Positions 8,155 through 17,164 of a stretch of 64,000 nt of DNA are shown piece by piece. Within the stretch, counting starts at the first letter, position 1. The number at the start of each line of letters is the position of its first letter. A model generated the notes under the pieces. That model was not told where the DNA came from and did not search any database. It worked only from the letters and a program-made list of their open reading frames with translations. The translations under genes and the position numbers were made by a program. This DNA is from Natronosalvus vescus (GTDB taxonomy: Archaea > Halobacteriota > Halobacteria > Halobacteriales > Natrialbaceae): NCBI RefSeq assembly GCF_023973145.1, contig NZ_CP099546.1, forward strand, positions 1,488,001 to 1,552,000. The letters are read 5' to 3'.

Positions 8155-9300
8155 ATGATCCCCGGGGCCGAGGCCTACGACGTTGACATCGGCATCGATG
8201 CGGACGAGCGCGGCCGACTGCTCGAGGTGATGCCAGACGACGTCGACCCGGCCCCCGAACTCTCGTTCTGCCGTAACGTGTTCATCCCGCTGACGACCGC
8301 CTGCCGATACACCTGCACATACTGCACGTACTTCGATCCACCTGGCGAGGCCTCGCTATTGGGCCTCGAGGAGGTGCGCGACATCTGTCAGCGTGGTGCC
8401 GACGCGGGCTGTACGGAAGCGCTGTTCACCTTCGGGGACGACCCCGACGAGCGCTACACCGGTATCTACGATCAGCTCGAGTCCTGGGGGTACGAGTCGA
8501 TTCACACCTATCTGCGAGCGGCCTGTGCGGTCGCCCTCGAGGAAGGCCTGCTTCCCCATTCGAATCCAGGCGACCAGACGCTCGAGCAGATGGAGACGGT
8601 CGCCGACGTCAACGCGAGCATGGGCGTCATGCTCGAGACGACGGCGGACGTGGACGCCCACGCGGGCCCGCGCCGGAAGGAACCCGGCCAGCGCCTGCGG
8701 ACGATTCAGAACGCCGGCGAACTCGACGTCGCGTTCACGACCGGCATCCTCGTGGGCATCGGCGAGTCGTGGCGCGACCGCGCCGAGAGCCTGCTCGCCA
8801 TCGCCGAGTTACACGGCCGCTACGATCACATCCAGGAGGTCATCGTCCAGCCCGTCGCCGACAACGAGCGCTGGTCGGGTGGCGGCCCAACCCTCGAGAC
8901 GATGCGTCGCGTGACGGCGATGGCGCGGGTGGCCCTTCCCGAGGAGATTTCGGTGCAGGTGCCCCCGAACCTTGCCCCCGCCCGAGAGCTTATCGATTGC
9001 GGCATCGACGACCTCGGCGGCGTGTCGCCGGTCACCGACGATCACATCAACCCCGACTACGCCTGGCCGGCGCTGCGCGAACTCGAGGCCATCGCCGAGA
9101 CGGCGGGGGTTCCGTTGTGGGAGCGACTGCCGGTGTACGAGCGGTTTCTGCCCGAATCGCTTCGATCGCTCGACTTCGACGGCGTACTTGCGGACGGCGT
9201 CGACGACGAAAACGGGAATCGGGAGTGGATCTCCCCGACGATACGGGCGGCGCTCGAAGACTCGAGTTGTCCGTCGAATTGCGGGCGGCCCGTTCACTGA
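8155..9300 (+). CDS. cofG: FO synthase subunit 1 (radical SAM)
   Basis: With CofH makes the deazaflavin chromophore FO (7,8-didemethyl-8-hydroxy-5-deazariboflavin) from tyrosine and a ribityl-aminouracil, the latter also a riboflavin intermediate. It has 381 residues. The radical-SAM cluster motif TACRYTCTYC places the three cysteines at 50, 54 and 57. GDDPDERYTGIYDQL, SNPGD and a TIM-barrel-like remainder fit CofG rather than CofH. The partner cofH is not in the window. It probably belongs with cofC just upstream. Confidence 0.95.
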   Translation: MIPGAEAYDVDIGIDADERGRLLEVMPDDVDPAPELSFCRNVFIPLTTACRYTCTYCTYFDPPGEASLLGLEEVRDICQRGADAGCTEALFTFGDDPDERYTGIYDQLESWGYESIHTYLRAACAVALEEGLLPHSNPGDQTLEQMETVADVNASMGVMLETTADVDAHAGPRRKEPGQRLRTIQNAGELDVAFTTGILVGIGESWRDRAESLLAIAELHGRYDHIQEVIVQPVADNERWSGGGPTLETMRRVTAMARVALPEEISVQVPPNLAPARELIDCGIDDLGGVSPVTDDHINPDYAWPALRELEAIAETAGVPLWERLPVYERFLPESLRSLDFDGVLADGVDDENGNREWISPTIRAALEDSSCPSNCGRPVH

Positions 9301-9532
9301 TTGGGAACGGTGTACCACTGTCCTACCGTTCGCCTATCTCAGGGAGGTGGCGGCTGAATCGCCCTCGAGCGGCCGTCACCCGGTTGTCGGGCGGCGTGCC
9401 GTGGGCCGGTGTGACTCGGGGAACGGATATCGTTGCTGTCGTCTCAACTTCACATGGCCAGACGAGCCCGGATCGATTCACCACAGCAAAACAGTTGTCT
9501 ACTGGTAAATTGGGCATAAGAAGCGGGTAGTA

Positions 9533-11242
9533 ATGGGGGTCTTCGAAGCTGTCAGCAGTATGCGAGAGTTACCTCGCCGAACGGTGCTTGCGACAGGTGT
9601 AGCGCTTACGTCCGGCAGCGTTCTCGGTTCGAAAGGGATCGGCGCGACCGACGCGGATGCGGGGAGTGCGGACGACCTCCCGGATTCGACGATCGAGGCG
9701 AATCCGGAGATGGACGACGACTGGCCCTCCCACCGGGGTGATCCCGGGCACGCGAGATACATCGACGACGGCCACGCGTTCGACGGAGACTCGCTCGAGG
9801 CCGCGTGGTCGGTCGAACACGGTGGGTTAGACTCGGTGGGCAACGTCGGAACCGTCGCCGTCGCCGACGACACGGTGTACACGACCACCGAAGACGGCGT
9901 CGCCGCGCTCGAGGCCGCCGACGGCTCGGTCGTCTGGGAGAACACGGAGGTCGAAGCGGGCACGCCGTCGGTCGTCGACGAGCGCGTCTACCTCAGCGGG
10001 TACGAGGTGGTCGCGCTCGACCGAACCGACGGCTCGGTCGTCTGGGAGACCGAGTTCGATCCCGAGGAGGAGATCTACTGGCAGACGGTCGCCTACGGCG
10101 GCGTCTACGTCGTCGTCGACGGGACGTTGTACGCGCTCGATGCCGACGACGGCTCGATTCTGTGGGAGAAGGAGTCGGTCACGGCCCCCGAAGACTTCTA
10201 CCACGGCGAGGGCGAGGCGGAGTACGAGTTCGTCACGGCGACCGCGGCGGCCAACGGCGTGATCTACAGCGTCACGGGTGCAGGCCCGATTGCGTTCGAG
10301 CCAGAGACCGGTGAGGAGGTCTGGCGGGAGGAACGCGAGCCCTACACGACGTCGCCCGGCATCCACGCGACGTCGACCGCCGTCGCCTACTACGGTGGGG
10401 CCTACAACGAACGGCTGGTGCACGACGCCACGACGGGTGAGTGGCTGACGATGGCACACGGCACCCGCGAGCTGGCGATCGGCGAAGAACTCTACGTCGG
10501 TGGCGGTACCGATCAGGAGTACAACGGCGGGCCGATCGATGGCGACGAACCCAGCTGGAGTCTCGACGTGACCTACACCTACGGGCGTGCCGTGATCAGC
10601 GGCGACACGGTGTACGCGTATTTGTACCAGGACGGACACAATTACGGGGATCGGGACTACGACGAAGAGCTCGTCGCCCTAGACAAGTACGACGGCTCCG
10701 AGAAGTGGACCGTCGAGAGGGGTGACGCGCCGGTCGGAGCAATTCGTGCGATCAGTGGCGAGACGATCTACGTCGATCACGACAGCGAGCTCGTCGCACT
10801 CCGAGAGTCACCAGACGAGGATGACCAGCAAGACGAGGACGACGGAACCGACGACGATCTGCAGGACGATCCCGGCGACGAGGACAGTGACGAGGAGGAT
10901 GGCACTGATGAAGACGGAAACGAGGAACCCGACGAGAACGGGAGTGACGACGACGACAGTTGCCCGGACGACGACGGCGGTGGGTGTCCCGACGATGACG
11001 AAACAGACGGGGAAGACACAGCGGGCTCCGGTGACGGTGACGGGGATACCGACGACGGAACCGGCGGCTCGAGTGACGATGATGACGCCGGCGAAGCGGA
11101 CGAATCCGCGTCCCAAACCGGCCAGAGCGCCGCGGACGATGGGATGCCGGGGTTCACGGTCGGAGCGAGTGCACTGAGCGGTCTCCTCGGTCTCGAGTGG
11201 CTGCGACGGCGGGCCGACACTGACGAATCCACGGAGAAGTAA
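9533..11242 (+). CDS. Secreted PQQ-like beta-propeller protein with PGF-CTERM-like anchor
   Basis: Probably a cell-surface protein; substrate unknown. A twin-arginine-type signal (LPRRTVLATGVALTSG) lies within residues 13-35, so the protein likely folds before export. Residues about 65-425 contain repeated blades of the form VxALDxxDGSxxWE, typical of PQQ-like propellers. Residues about 425-545 are an extreme Asp/Glu/Gly/Ser linker. The end (PGFTVGASALSGLLGL then RRR) matches the tripartite PGF-CTERM signal: PGF, hydrophobic helix, arginines. Such signals are processed by archaeosortase ArtA and linked to a lipid; the archaetidylserine synthase at 42808 belongs to that pathway. A start 27 codons or fewer downstream is possible. 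Confidence 0.85.
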   Translation: MGVFEAVSSMRELPRRTVLATGVALTSGSVLGSKGIGATDADAGSADDLPDSTIEANPEMDDDWPSHRGDPGHARYIDDGHAFDGDSLEAAWSVEHGGLDSVGNVGTVAVADDTVYTTTEDGVAALEAADGSVVWENTEVEAGTPSVVDERVYLSGYEVVALDRTDGSVVWETEFDPEEEIYWQTVAYGGVYVVVDGTLYALDADDGSILWEKESVTAPEDFYHGEGEAEYEFVTATAAANGVIYSVTGAGPIAFEPETGEEVWREEREPYTTSPGIHATSTAVAYYGGAYNERLVHDATTGEWLTMAHGTRELAIGEELYVGGGTDQEYNGGPIDGDEPSWSLDVTYTYGRAVISGDTVYAYLYQDGHNYGDRDYDEELVALDKYDGSEKWTVERGDAPVGAIRAISGETIYVDHDSELVALRESPDEDDQQDEDDGTDDDLQDDPGDEDSDEEDGTDEDGNEEPDENGSDDDDSCPDDDGGGCPDDDETDGEDTAGSGDGDGDTDDGTGGSSDDDDAGEADESASQTGQSAADDGMPGFTVGASALSGLLGLEWLRRRADTDESTEK

Positions 11243-11403
11243 CGAGACGCTCGTCGAAGCCACGTCCAGATCGTGAACGTGATCGTGGTCGTGAGGACGA
11301 ACCGGGCGTGGAACCGAACGTGATCCGGCCCACAGTTTCGAGCCGACGGACGTGAACACCGTCCCTCGAACGCTTATGAGACCGGTGTCCGAATAGTCGA
11401 CAA

Positions 11404-13287
11404 ATGCCGATCACGACGACGCAAGTTGTTCTCGGGCTCACGGTGGCTGCCGCCCTCCTCTTCGTGTGGTACGCCGACGGTCGGACGAGCGTGCGTGGGG
11501 CGCTCGAGCACCGATTCCTCTACGGCGTTCCCTGGGGAACGGCGGTCACGGTGTCGATCGTCGTCGCGTTCTACCTGTTCGTCCAGGGCGGACTTCGTCA
11601 CTGGAGCGAGCCGCTGATGCTCCCGTTCGTAACCTGGTCGTACTTCTACCCCACGGGAGTGCTCACTGCTGGTGTCGCACACGGCTCGCCCGCCCACCTG
11701 CTGTCGAATATGGCGGCGACGCTCGTCTTCGCCCCGCTCGCGGAGTACGCGTGGAGCCATTACCCCGACCTGGAGCGACGAAAGCGGTCTCGAGGGGCTG
11801 ACTCTGATGGTAGCGAATACGATCCCACTTACGACGGAGGCCTGGTAAACCACCCGTGGGTACGGGCCGTCGTGATATTCCCGGGTGCCCTGCTCGGGCT
11901 GGCGCTACTGACTGCAGCGTTTTCGCTGGGCCCGGGGCTCGGCTTCTCCGGAGTCGTGTTCGCCCTCGCAGGATTCGTGCTGGTGATCTACCCGCTTCCT
12001 GCGGTGATCGCGACGGTCGGTGCCGGGGCGCTGAGCACGCTTTTCACCGCGTTTTCCCAGCCAATTCTGCGCGAAACGCTCGACCCGGGTGCACCCTCGC
12101 CACCCGCGTGGGCGGGGATTGGATTTCAGGCTCACCTGCTCGGCTTCCTCATCGGTGTCGTTCTTGGAATCGCCCTTCTCTCCCTCCGAAATCGCCGCCC
12201 GGAAGCCAGACACGTCTTTTTCGCGACGCTCCTGTTCGGGATGGCACAGGCGCTGTGGCTCATCGCGTGGCCAGGGGGTGACGACAGTTTTTACCTGTAC
12301 CGCGGGGCTGGCGTTACCCTCGTCTTCGTACTAACTATTCTCATCACCGTCGCTGTCGCGGGTCGGACACAACCGCTTCCGCGACCGCTTTCCGGCGTGG
12401 CTCGCGCGCCCTCGAGACGCCAGTTCTCCATCCTGTGGCTCGTGGTTCTGTTTGCCCTGGTCGTGTTGCTAGTCGCGAGCGCCGTCGCAGCCGGCGAGTC
12501 TGTCGTATTGGTGGCCATGACGGTAGGGCTGGTCGCGCTGGTACTCGCCACGCCGGCACTACTGGCGGTCGTCCCCACCAGGTTGCGACCCGGCAGCGGG
12601 CCGACTACCTATCGCCAGGGTGCAGTCGTCGTGCTCGTGGTGTTCACCGTTCTCGTCGCGGCGTCCGGGATCCCATTGAGTCTGGCGGTCGTCGACGACG
12701 ACAGCGCGCCTGCCGGGGGCGTCGAGGTCGGCGACTACACCGTTACCTACGCCGAGAACGCGACCAGTGGGCAGGTGCCTGGTGTCGACCTCGGTGACGA
12801 CGAGCTCTTTGCGAGCGAGCAAAGCGGGGTCATCGTGGTCAGCGAACAGCGTCACCTGTGGACGGTACCCATTCGCGACGTGGTGCTCGCACACGACGGA
12901 AACGGAACGGTTCACGTCGGTGGTGTCGACTGGCGGGAAACCGTCCACGTCGAGCGAACCGGCTGGGAGGTGACCGGCAACGACACCGTTTACGTCGTCG
13001 ACCTCGAGGTCAACGGCGAGGTGACGCGTTCGTTCGAATCGGAACCGGCCACCGCCCACGCACAGATCGACGAGCAATCCATCGTCATCGTCCCGACAGC
13101 GGAGGGATTCGACGTTCGGATTACGCGAGACGGGGAACGCATCGATGAGACTCCACTCCCGTCCGCTGGCGAGACGGCGACGGTCGGGGATCTCGAGATT
13201 GCGACTGAGGTCGTCGACGGCGTCGATCGCCTCGTCGTTCGCGGCGACGGCTCGAGCGTGCAGGTCGCCGAGCGGGAAACGTACTGA
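11404..13287 (+). CDS. Rhomboid-family intramembrane serine protease with C-terminal extension
   Basis: Predicted to cleave membrane proteins within the bilayer. It has 627 residues, much longer than a minimal rhomboid. The rhomboid core occupies about 1-260. Asn102 is in the SPAHLLSNM segment, the catalytic serine is in GFSGVVFA (Ser182), and the histidine is in GFQAHLLGF (His244). Around 120-147 is a charged loop. Residues 265-440 add further membrane segments, and about 450-627 form a soluble beta-rich domain probably outside the cell. The core dyad is intact, so activity is expected. The role of the C-terminal domain is unknown. It stands alone between the propeller gene and small zinc-finger genes. 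Confidence 0.85.
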   Translation: MPITTTQVVLGLTVAAALLFVWYADGRTSVRGALEHRFLYGVPWGTAVTVSIVVAFYLFVQGGLRHWSEPLMLPFVTWSYFYPTGVLTAGVAHGSPAHLLSNMAATLVFAPLAEYAWSHYPDLERRKRSRGADSDGSEYDPTYDGGLVNHPWVRAVVIFPGALLGLALLTAAFSLGPGLGFSGVVFALAGFVLVIYPLPAVIATVGAGALSTLFTAFSQPILRETLDPGAPSPPAWAGIGFQAHLLGFLIGVVLGIALLSLRNRRPEARHVFFATLLFGMAQALWLIAWPGGDDSFYLYRGAGVTLVFVLTILITVAVAGRTQPLPRPLSGVARAPSRRQFSILWLVVLFALVVLLVASAVAAGESVVLVAMTVGLVALVLATPALLAVVPTRLRPGSGPTTYRQGAVVVLVVFTVLVAASGIPLSLAVVDDDSAPAGGVEVGDYTVTYAENATSGQVPGVDLGDDELFASEQSGVIVVSEQRHLWTVPIRDVVLAHDGNGTVHVGGVDWRETVHVERTGWEVTGNDTVYVVDLEVNGEVTRSFESEPATAHAQIDEQSIVIVPTAEGFDVRITRDGERIDETPLPSAGETATVGDLEIATEVVDGVDRLVVRGDGSSVQVAERETY

Positions 13288-13531
13288 CCGCAGTAGTGAC
13301 GAGTGGCACCGTCTCGAGACGGCTCGACCAGCGAAACGGTCGCGTGTACACGTGAGAACCTCACTTCCGGTGATCGTCGACGGCGCGATCCAGGATCGCA
13401 CCCACGCTTGTACTTCAGGATACTGTCAGACCAGTCTCATCACAATCATTCTGGTATCAGAACCGAGCACATGCGGTTTGACCAACGGGATGTAACTGGG
13501 TTTTATGTACGAGTATAACTAATCCAGTAGT

Positions 13532-13651
13532 ATGGCAACCGTCAGCGCCTGTCCAAAGTGTGGTTCCACCTCGCTCGCCCTCGAAAAACAAGGCTTCACC
13601 TGTGGCGATTGTGACTGGCTGGCCTGTCCGGAACACCTGATGGAACTCTGA
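13532..13651 (+). CDS. 39-residue CPxCG-type zinc-ribbon mini-protein
   Basis: Reads MATVSACPKCGSTSLALEKQ and continues with FTCGDCDW and a short C-terminus. The two cysteine pairs (CPKCG and CGDC) form a single zinc ribbon, and a further Cys and His follow in the tail. Haloarchaea encode many such proteins below 70 residues; several affect swarming, biofilm or stress phenotypes, but this one is unassigned. The start follows an AT-rich segment with a TATA-like tract (GAGTATAACT at 13511-13520). The gene is easily missed because of its size. Confidence 0.75.
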   Translation: MATVSACPKCGSTSLALEKQGFTCGDCDWLACPEHLMEL

Positions 13652-13719
13652 GGACACGGTCGCTATCGGCAAGCGGTATTCGTTGCTGCGTATCTATGAG
13701 TTTGAGCCAACGCTCCGAC

Positions 13720-14562
13720 TCAGTCGGCTGTGATCGAACAGGTTTCGTCGTAGCTGACGTCGTGAATCGAGTCGATAGCTGGATCTCTGCCACAGACCGG
13801 ACAGTCCGGATTGGGGAGCATCTCGACCGTCTCGAACGTCATCTCCATCGCGTCGTACAGCAGGAGTCGCCCCTCGAGCACCTCGCCCGTCTCGAGGAGG
13901 AGTTTGACGACTTCCGTCGCTTGGATACAGCCGACGGTTCCGGGAAGCACGCCGAGAACGCCGGTCGTGGCGCAGTCGGGAACCGTACCGGGTTCGGGCG
14001 CTTCCGGGAAGAGACACCGATAACAGGGGGTCTCGTCGGGATTCGGTTCTCGAGCACCGTTCGTGAACGTGGTCATCTGCCCTTCGAATCGGTAGATTGC
14101 GCCGTGTGATAGCGGCGTCTCCGTCAGGACGCAGTAATCGTTGAGTAGATACCGGGTCGCGAAGTTGTCGCTGGCGTCGAGGACGATATCGTATGGATCG
14201 ACCAGGTCGGCGACGTTCTCCGGCGACAGGCGAGTTGGGTATTTATCAACGTCCACGTCCGGATTGAGGCCATGGACGAACGCCGCTGCGCTGTCGACTT
14301 TCCTCCGGCCGACGTCGTCGTCAGCGTGGATGATCTGACGTTGTAGGTTCGACCGGTCGACCACGTCGTCGTCGACGATGCCGAGCCGGCCGACGCCCGC
14401 TGCCGCCAGATACTGGATCGCCGGCGATCCGAGGCCGCCGGCACCGACGACGAGTACCGAGCCATCGAGCAGGCGTTGCTGTCCTTCGGGGCCAACTTCG
14501 TCCATAATGACGTGTCTCGAGTAGCGCTCGAGTTGCGTCGAATCGAGGCGGAGATCACTCAT
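13720..14562 (-). CDS. ubaA: SAMP-activating enzyme E1 (ThiF/MoeB type)
   Basis: Adenylates the C-terminal Gly-Gly of ubiquitin-like SAMP proteins, for both protein modification (SAMPylation) and sulfur transfer in molybdopterin and thiolated tRNA synthesis. It has 280 residues. The nucleotide loop GAGGLGS begins at 40. DDDVVDRSNLQRQ at about 64-76 is the family signature. The catalytic cysteine is expected at Cys197 in VPDCATTGVLG. Two zinc pairs, CYRC (180/183) and CPVC (254/257), are intact. The chosen start MSDLRLDSTQLERYSRH is the family N-terminus; an upstream ATG would add 34 unrelated residues. There is no rhodanese domain. Confidence 0.93.
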   Translation of the reverse strand: MSDLRLDSTQLERYSRHVIMDEVGPEGQQRLLDGSVLVVGAGGLGSPAIQYLAAAGVGRLGIVDDDVVDRSNLQRQIIHADDDVGRRKVDSAAAFVHGLNPDVDVDKYPTRLSPENVADLVDPYDIVLDASDNFATRYLLNDYCVLTETPLSHGAIYRFEGQMTTFTNGAREPNPDETPCYRCLFPEAPEPGTVPDCATTGVLGVLPGTVGCIQATEVVKLLLETGEVLEGRLLLYDAMEMTFETVEMLPNPDCPVCGRDPAIDSIHDVSYDETCSITAD

Positions 14563-14714
14563 GGCTGGACGTTCGTGCGGTGGAAAGAAAAGTTCGCGGT
14601 CACGATCAACGGTTTGCACTGCTCGACTGACCGGTACAACACGACTGCCAATGTAGACGGACAATCTCTGTCAGTACCCGATGTTTTATGTGTGTGGTGT
14701 GCGATAGCATGACT

Positions 14715-14900
14715 ATGGCATCCTCACCCAACGGTGCCGGTGACGACGTTTTCGACCAGTTCCTCGCCGACCGCGGCCACGCGACCGAGCGAACAGGCTG
14801 GAAACGTGATTACAATAAAAAGCAGTGTCCGGACTGTGGCGGCCTTCACGACCCCGCAGCGACGACCTGCACCGTCTGTGGGTGGGCTCCCCGACCGTAA
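14715..14900 (+). CDS. HVO_0416-family zinc-finger protein
   Basis: 61 residues, starting MASSPNGAGDDVFDQFLADR. The C-terminal half has two cysteine pairs, CPDCGG and CTVCGW, forming a zinc ribbon. The block between them (GLHDPAATT) is nearly invariant in this haloarchaeal family as I recall it. Function unknown. An ATG 6 bp upstream (14709) would add only Met-Thr. Divergent from ubaA. Confidence 0.85.
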   Translation: MASSPNGAGDDVFDQFLADRGHATERTGWKRDYNKKQCPDCGGLHDPAATTCTVCGWAPRP

Positions 14901-15036
14901 TTTCGTTCCCAACCTCTTTTCGAATCGATTAGGCTCCAGCGGACGCTCCGTTTGTAACCGACGTTCATAATTTCATATGTGTAATGTCGATAGTATTATT
15001 ACGGATTATACCACACTGATCGGTACGGGATCATCA

Positions 15037-15195
15037 ATGCCGAAATGCCAGAACTGCGATTCTTTCGTGACGGATGCGTATGCGAGAGTATTCACCCCAC
15101 AAGGTGTCGACAACCCCCGTGTCTGCCCGGAATGTACGGACAAGATCCGCGATGGCGGATCCGTTCGGAAGGCCCGCTCTCCACGGAACAACTAA
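15037..15195 (+). CDS. DUF7563-like zinc-binding mini-protein
   Basis: 52 residues beginning MPKCQNCDSFVTDAYARVF. Two CxxC pairs (CQNC and CPEC) indicate one bound zinc, followed by a basic tail KARSPRNN. Small haloarchaeal family with no assigned function. The internal ATG at 15037 is preferred over one 20 codons upstream because the conserved region begins exactly at MPKC. It precedes the helicase gene by 79 bp in the same direction. Confidence 0.8.
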   Translation: MPKCQNCDSFVTDAYARVFTPQGVDNPRVCPECTDKIRDGGSVRKARSPRNN

Positions 15196-15274
15196 CACCT
15201 GACCGGCCCGCTAAGGCCTGCTTCTCGAGGGAAACCCACGTGACTTATAGGAGTCGCGTGCCTGATAGGCTACA

Positions 15275-17164
15275 ATGGCTACTACGGAGACGGACACGAC
15301 GGCGGGGACACACGTCACCCGCCTGTTCGGCGGGCCTGGCAGCGGGAAGACCACGGCCCTCCTCGACCACGTCGAAGACATTCTCGAGGACGAAGACGTC
15401 ACCTTCCGTGACATTCTCGTCGTCTCGTACACGCGAGCAGCCGCCCAGGAGATTCGCGAACGCCTCGCCGACCGCCTCGACGAGAGTCCGCGTGCGCTCC
15501 AGGGCAACGTCTGTACGATGCACGCGAAAGCGTACGACCTCCTCGATCTTTCCCGTGGCGACGTGATCGGCGAGAAGGACAAAGAGGAGTTCTGTGAGGA
15601 CTACGGCATCGAGTACGAAGACGAGTACAGCGGGGCTGGCCGCCGAACGGCCCGCTCGACGACGATCGGGAACAAGATCATCGCCACGAGCCAGTGGCTC
15701 CAGCGCACCCGTCGAGACGTCGCCGACTGGTACGACGTACCCTTCCAGTGGGACGTGGAATCGGTTCGTCTCCCGCCGGAAATCGACCCCAACGCCCAGG
15801 AGGGCAACAAGTACACGCCGACGTGGCCCTCCGACGACGACCGGATCGACGTCCCCGAGGCGATTCGCGCCTGGCGCAACTACAAGGGCCAGGAAGGAAA
15901 GATCGGCTTCGCGGACATGCTCGAACGTGTGAAACAGCGCTCGCTCGTCCCGAACGTCGACTACCTCATCATCGACGAGTTCCAGGACATCACCACCCTG
16001 CAGTACGACGTCTACGAGGAGTGGAAACCCCACGTCAAGCGAGTGCTTATCGCCGGTGACGACGACCAGGTCGTCTACTCCTGGCAAGGTGCCGACCCGG
16101 CGCTGTTGCTCGATGAAGCAGTCGACGAGGACATCATCCTCCCCAACTCTTACCGACTGCCCTCGAACGTGTTGAATGCGGTAAACCAGGAGATTCGACA
16201 CATCGACGTCCGCCAGGACAAAGATCTCAACCCGCGGAAAGAGGGTGGGCTCGTCGAGGCCTACCAGAACCGTTCGATGCTCGACTTGGTTCGGATGGTG
16301 CGCCAGACGCTCGTCGAAGATGAGGGGACGATCATGCTGTTGTTCCGCGCCCGGTACCAGATGTTCCAGTTCATCGACGAGTTCATCACCGAGGGGATCC
16401 CCTTCACTGCGCTGACCGACCAGCGGATGTGGACCGATCGGCTCACCCAGTACGTTCGGGCGATCGAAGCACTCGACGCGGGCGATGACGTCACTGGGCT
16501 CCAGGCTCGGCGTCTCGCTGACATGCTCATGGACTCCGCCTTTGGAACGAACGAGCGCGACGCGCTCTTCGACGAGATCGACGAACGGCAGGAGGAGGCG
16601 GGTATCGACGACCTCGAGGAACTCATGATTCCGGCCTCGGTCATCGAAGATCACGCCCCGTTCGTCCCCGGCCCGGCGTCAGCCTCTGACATGGTGCGAA
16701 AGGTGACGAACTTCCAGAAGAAGTCGATAAAGGCGTACTTCGCCATCGGAACCTACGAGGGAATGGCCACCGACCGCGTCCGCGTCGGCACCATCCACTC
16801 CGCGAAGGGTCGTGAGGCCGACCACGTCTTCGTCGGCACCGATCTCACCGAAAAGGTCGTCGAACAGATGGTCGCCACCGTCGACGACCCCACGGACGTC
16901 CCGGGCGTCGAGGAGTTCACCAAGACCACTTCGCCCGTCCCCGTCCTTACGGACAACGAACGACGTGTGTTCTACGTCGGGATGTCCCGTGCCCGCGAGC
17001 GCCTCGTCCTCCTCGAGAACCTCGTCGACGGTGCACCGACGCTGCCGATCGACGTCTTACTCAACAATCGACAGACAGGTGCCGACCTCGAGGAACTGAT
17101 CGAACAGGCACAGTTGCCCGAGTCTGAGCGACTCGCGGCCGAGGCCGAAGTCGAAGCGCCGTGA
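15275..17164 (+). CDS. UvrD/Rep-family superfamily 1 DNA helicase
   Basis: ATP-driven 3'-5' DNA translocase/helicase, presumably for repair or replication restart. It has 629 residues. Walker A GGPGSGKTT is at 19-27, motif Ia is VVSYTRAAAQEI, the DExx box DEFQDIT is near 235, and GDDDQVVYSWQGA is motif III. The C-terminal RecA half has VRVGTIHSAKGREADHVF and YVGMSRARERL. All ATPase motifs look intact. A TATA-like CTTATAGG near 15243 is about 29 bp before the start. The stop overlaps the GTG of the next gene, so the two are co-translated. Shorter than bacterial UvrD; no nuclease domain seen. Confidence 0.92.
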   Translation: MATTETDTTAGTHVTRLFGGPGSGKTTALLDHVEDILEDEDVTFRDILVVSYTRAAAQEIRERLADRLDESPRALQGNVCTMHAKAYDLLDLSRGDVIGEKDKEEFCEDYGIEYEDEYSGAGRRTARSTTIGNKIIATSQWLQRTRRDVADWYDVPFQWDVESVRLPPEIDPNAQEGNKYTPTWPSDDDRIDVPEAIRAWRNYKGQEGKIGFADMLERVKQRSLVPNVDYLIIDEFQDITTLQYDVYEEWKPHVKRVLIAGDDDQVVYSWQGADPALLLDEAVDEDIILPNSYRLPSNVLNAVNQEIRHIDVRQDKDLNPRKEGGLVEAYQNRSMLDLVRMVRQTLVEDEGTIMLLFRARYQMFQFIDEFITEGIPFTALTDQRMWTDRLTQYVRAIEALDAGDDVTGLQARRLADMLMDSAFGTNERDALFDEIDERQEEAGIDDLEELMIPASVIEDHAPFVPGPASASDMVRKVTNFQKKSIKAYFAIGTYEGMATDRVRVGTIHSAKGREADHVFVGTDLTEKVVEQMVATVDDPTDVPGVEEFTKTTSPVPVLTDNERRVFYVGMSRARERLVLLENLVDGAPTLPIDVLLNNRQTGADLEELIEQAQLPESERLAAEAEVEAP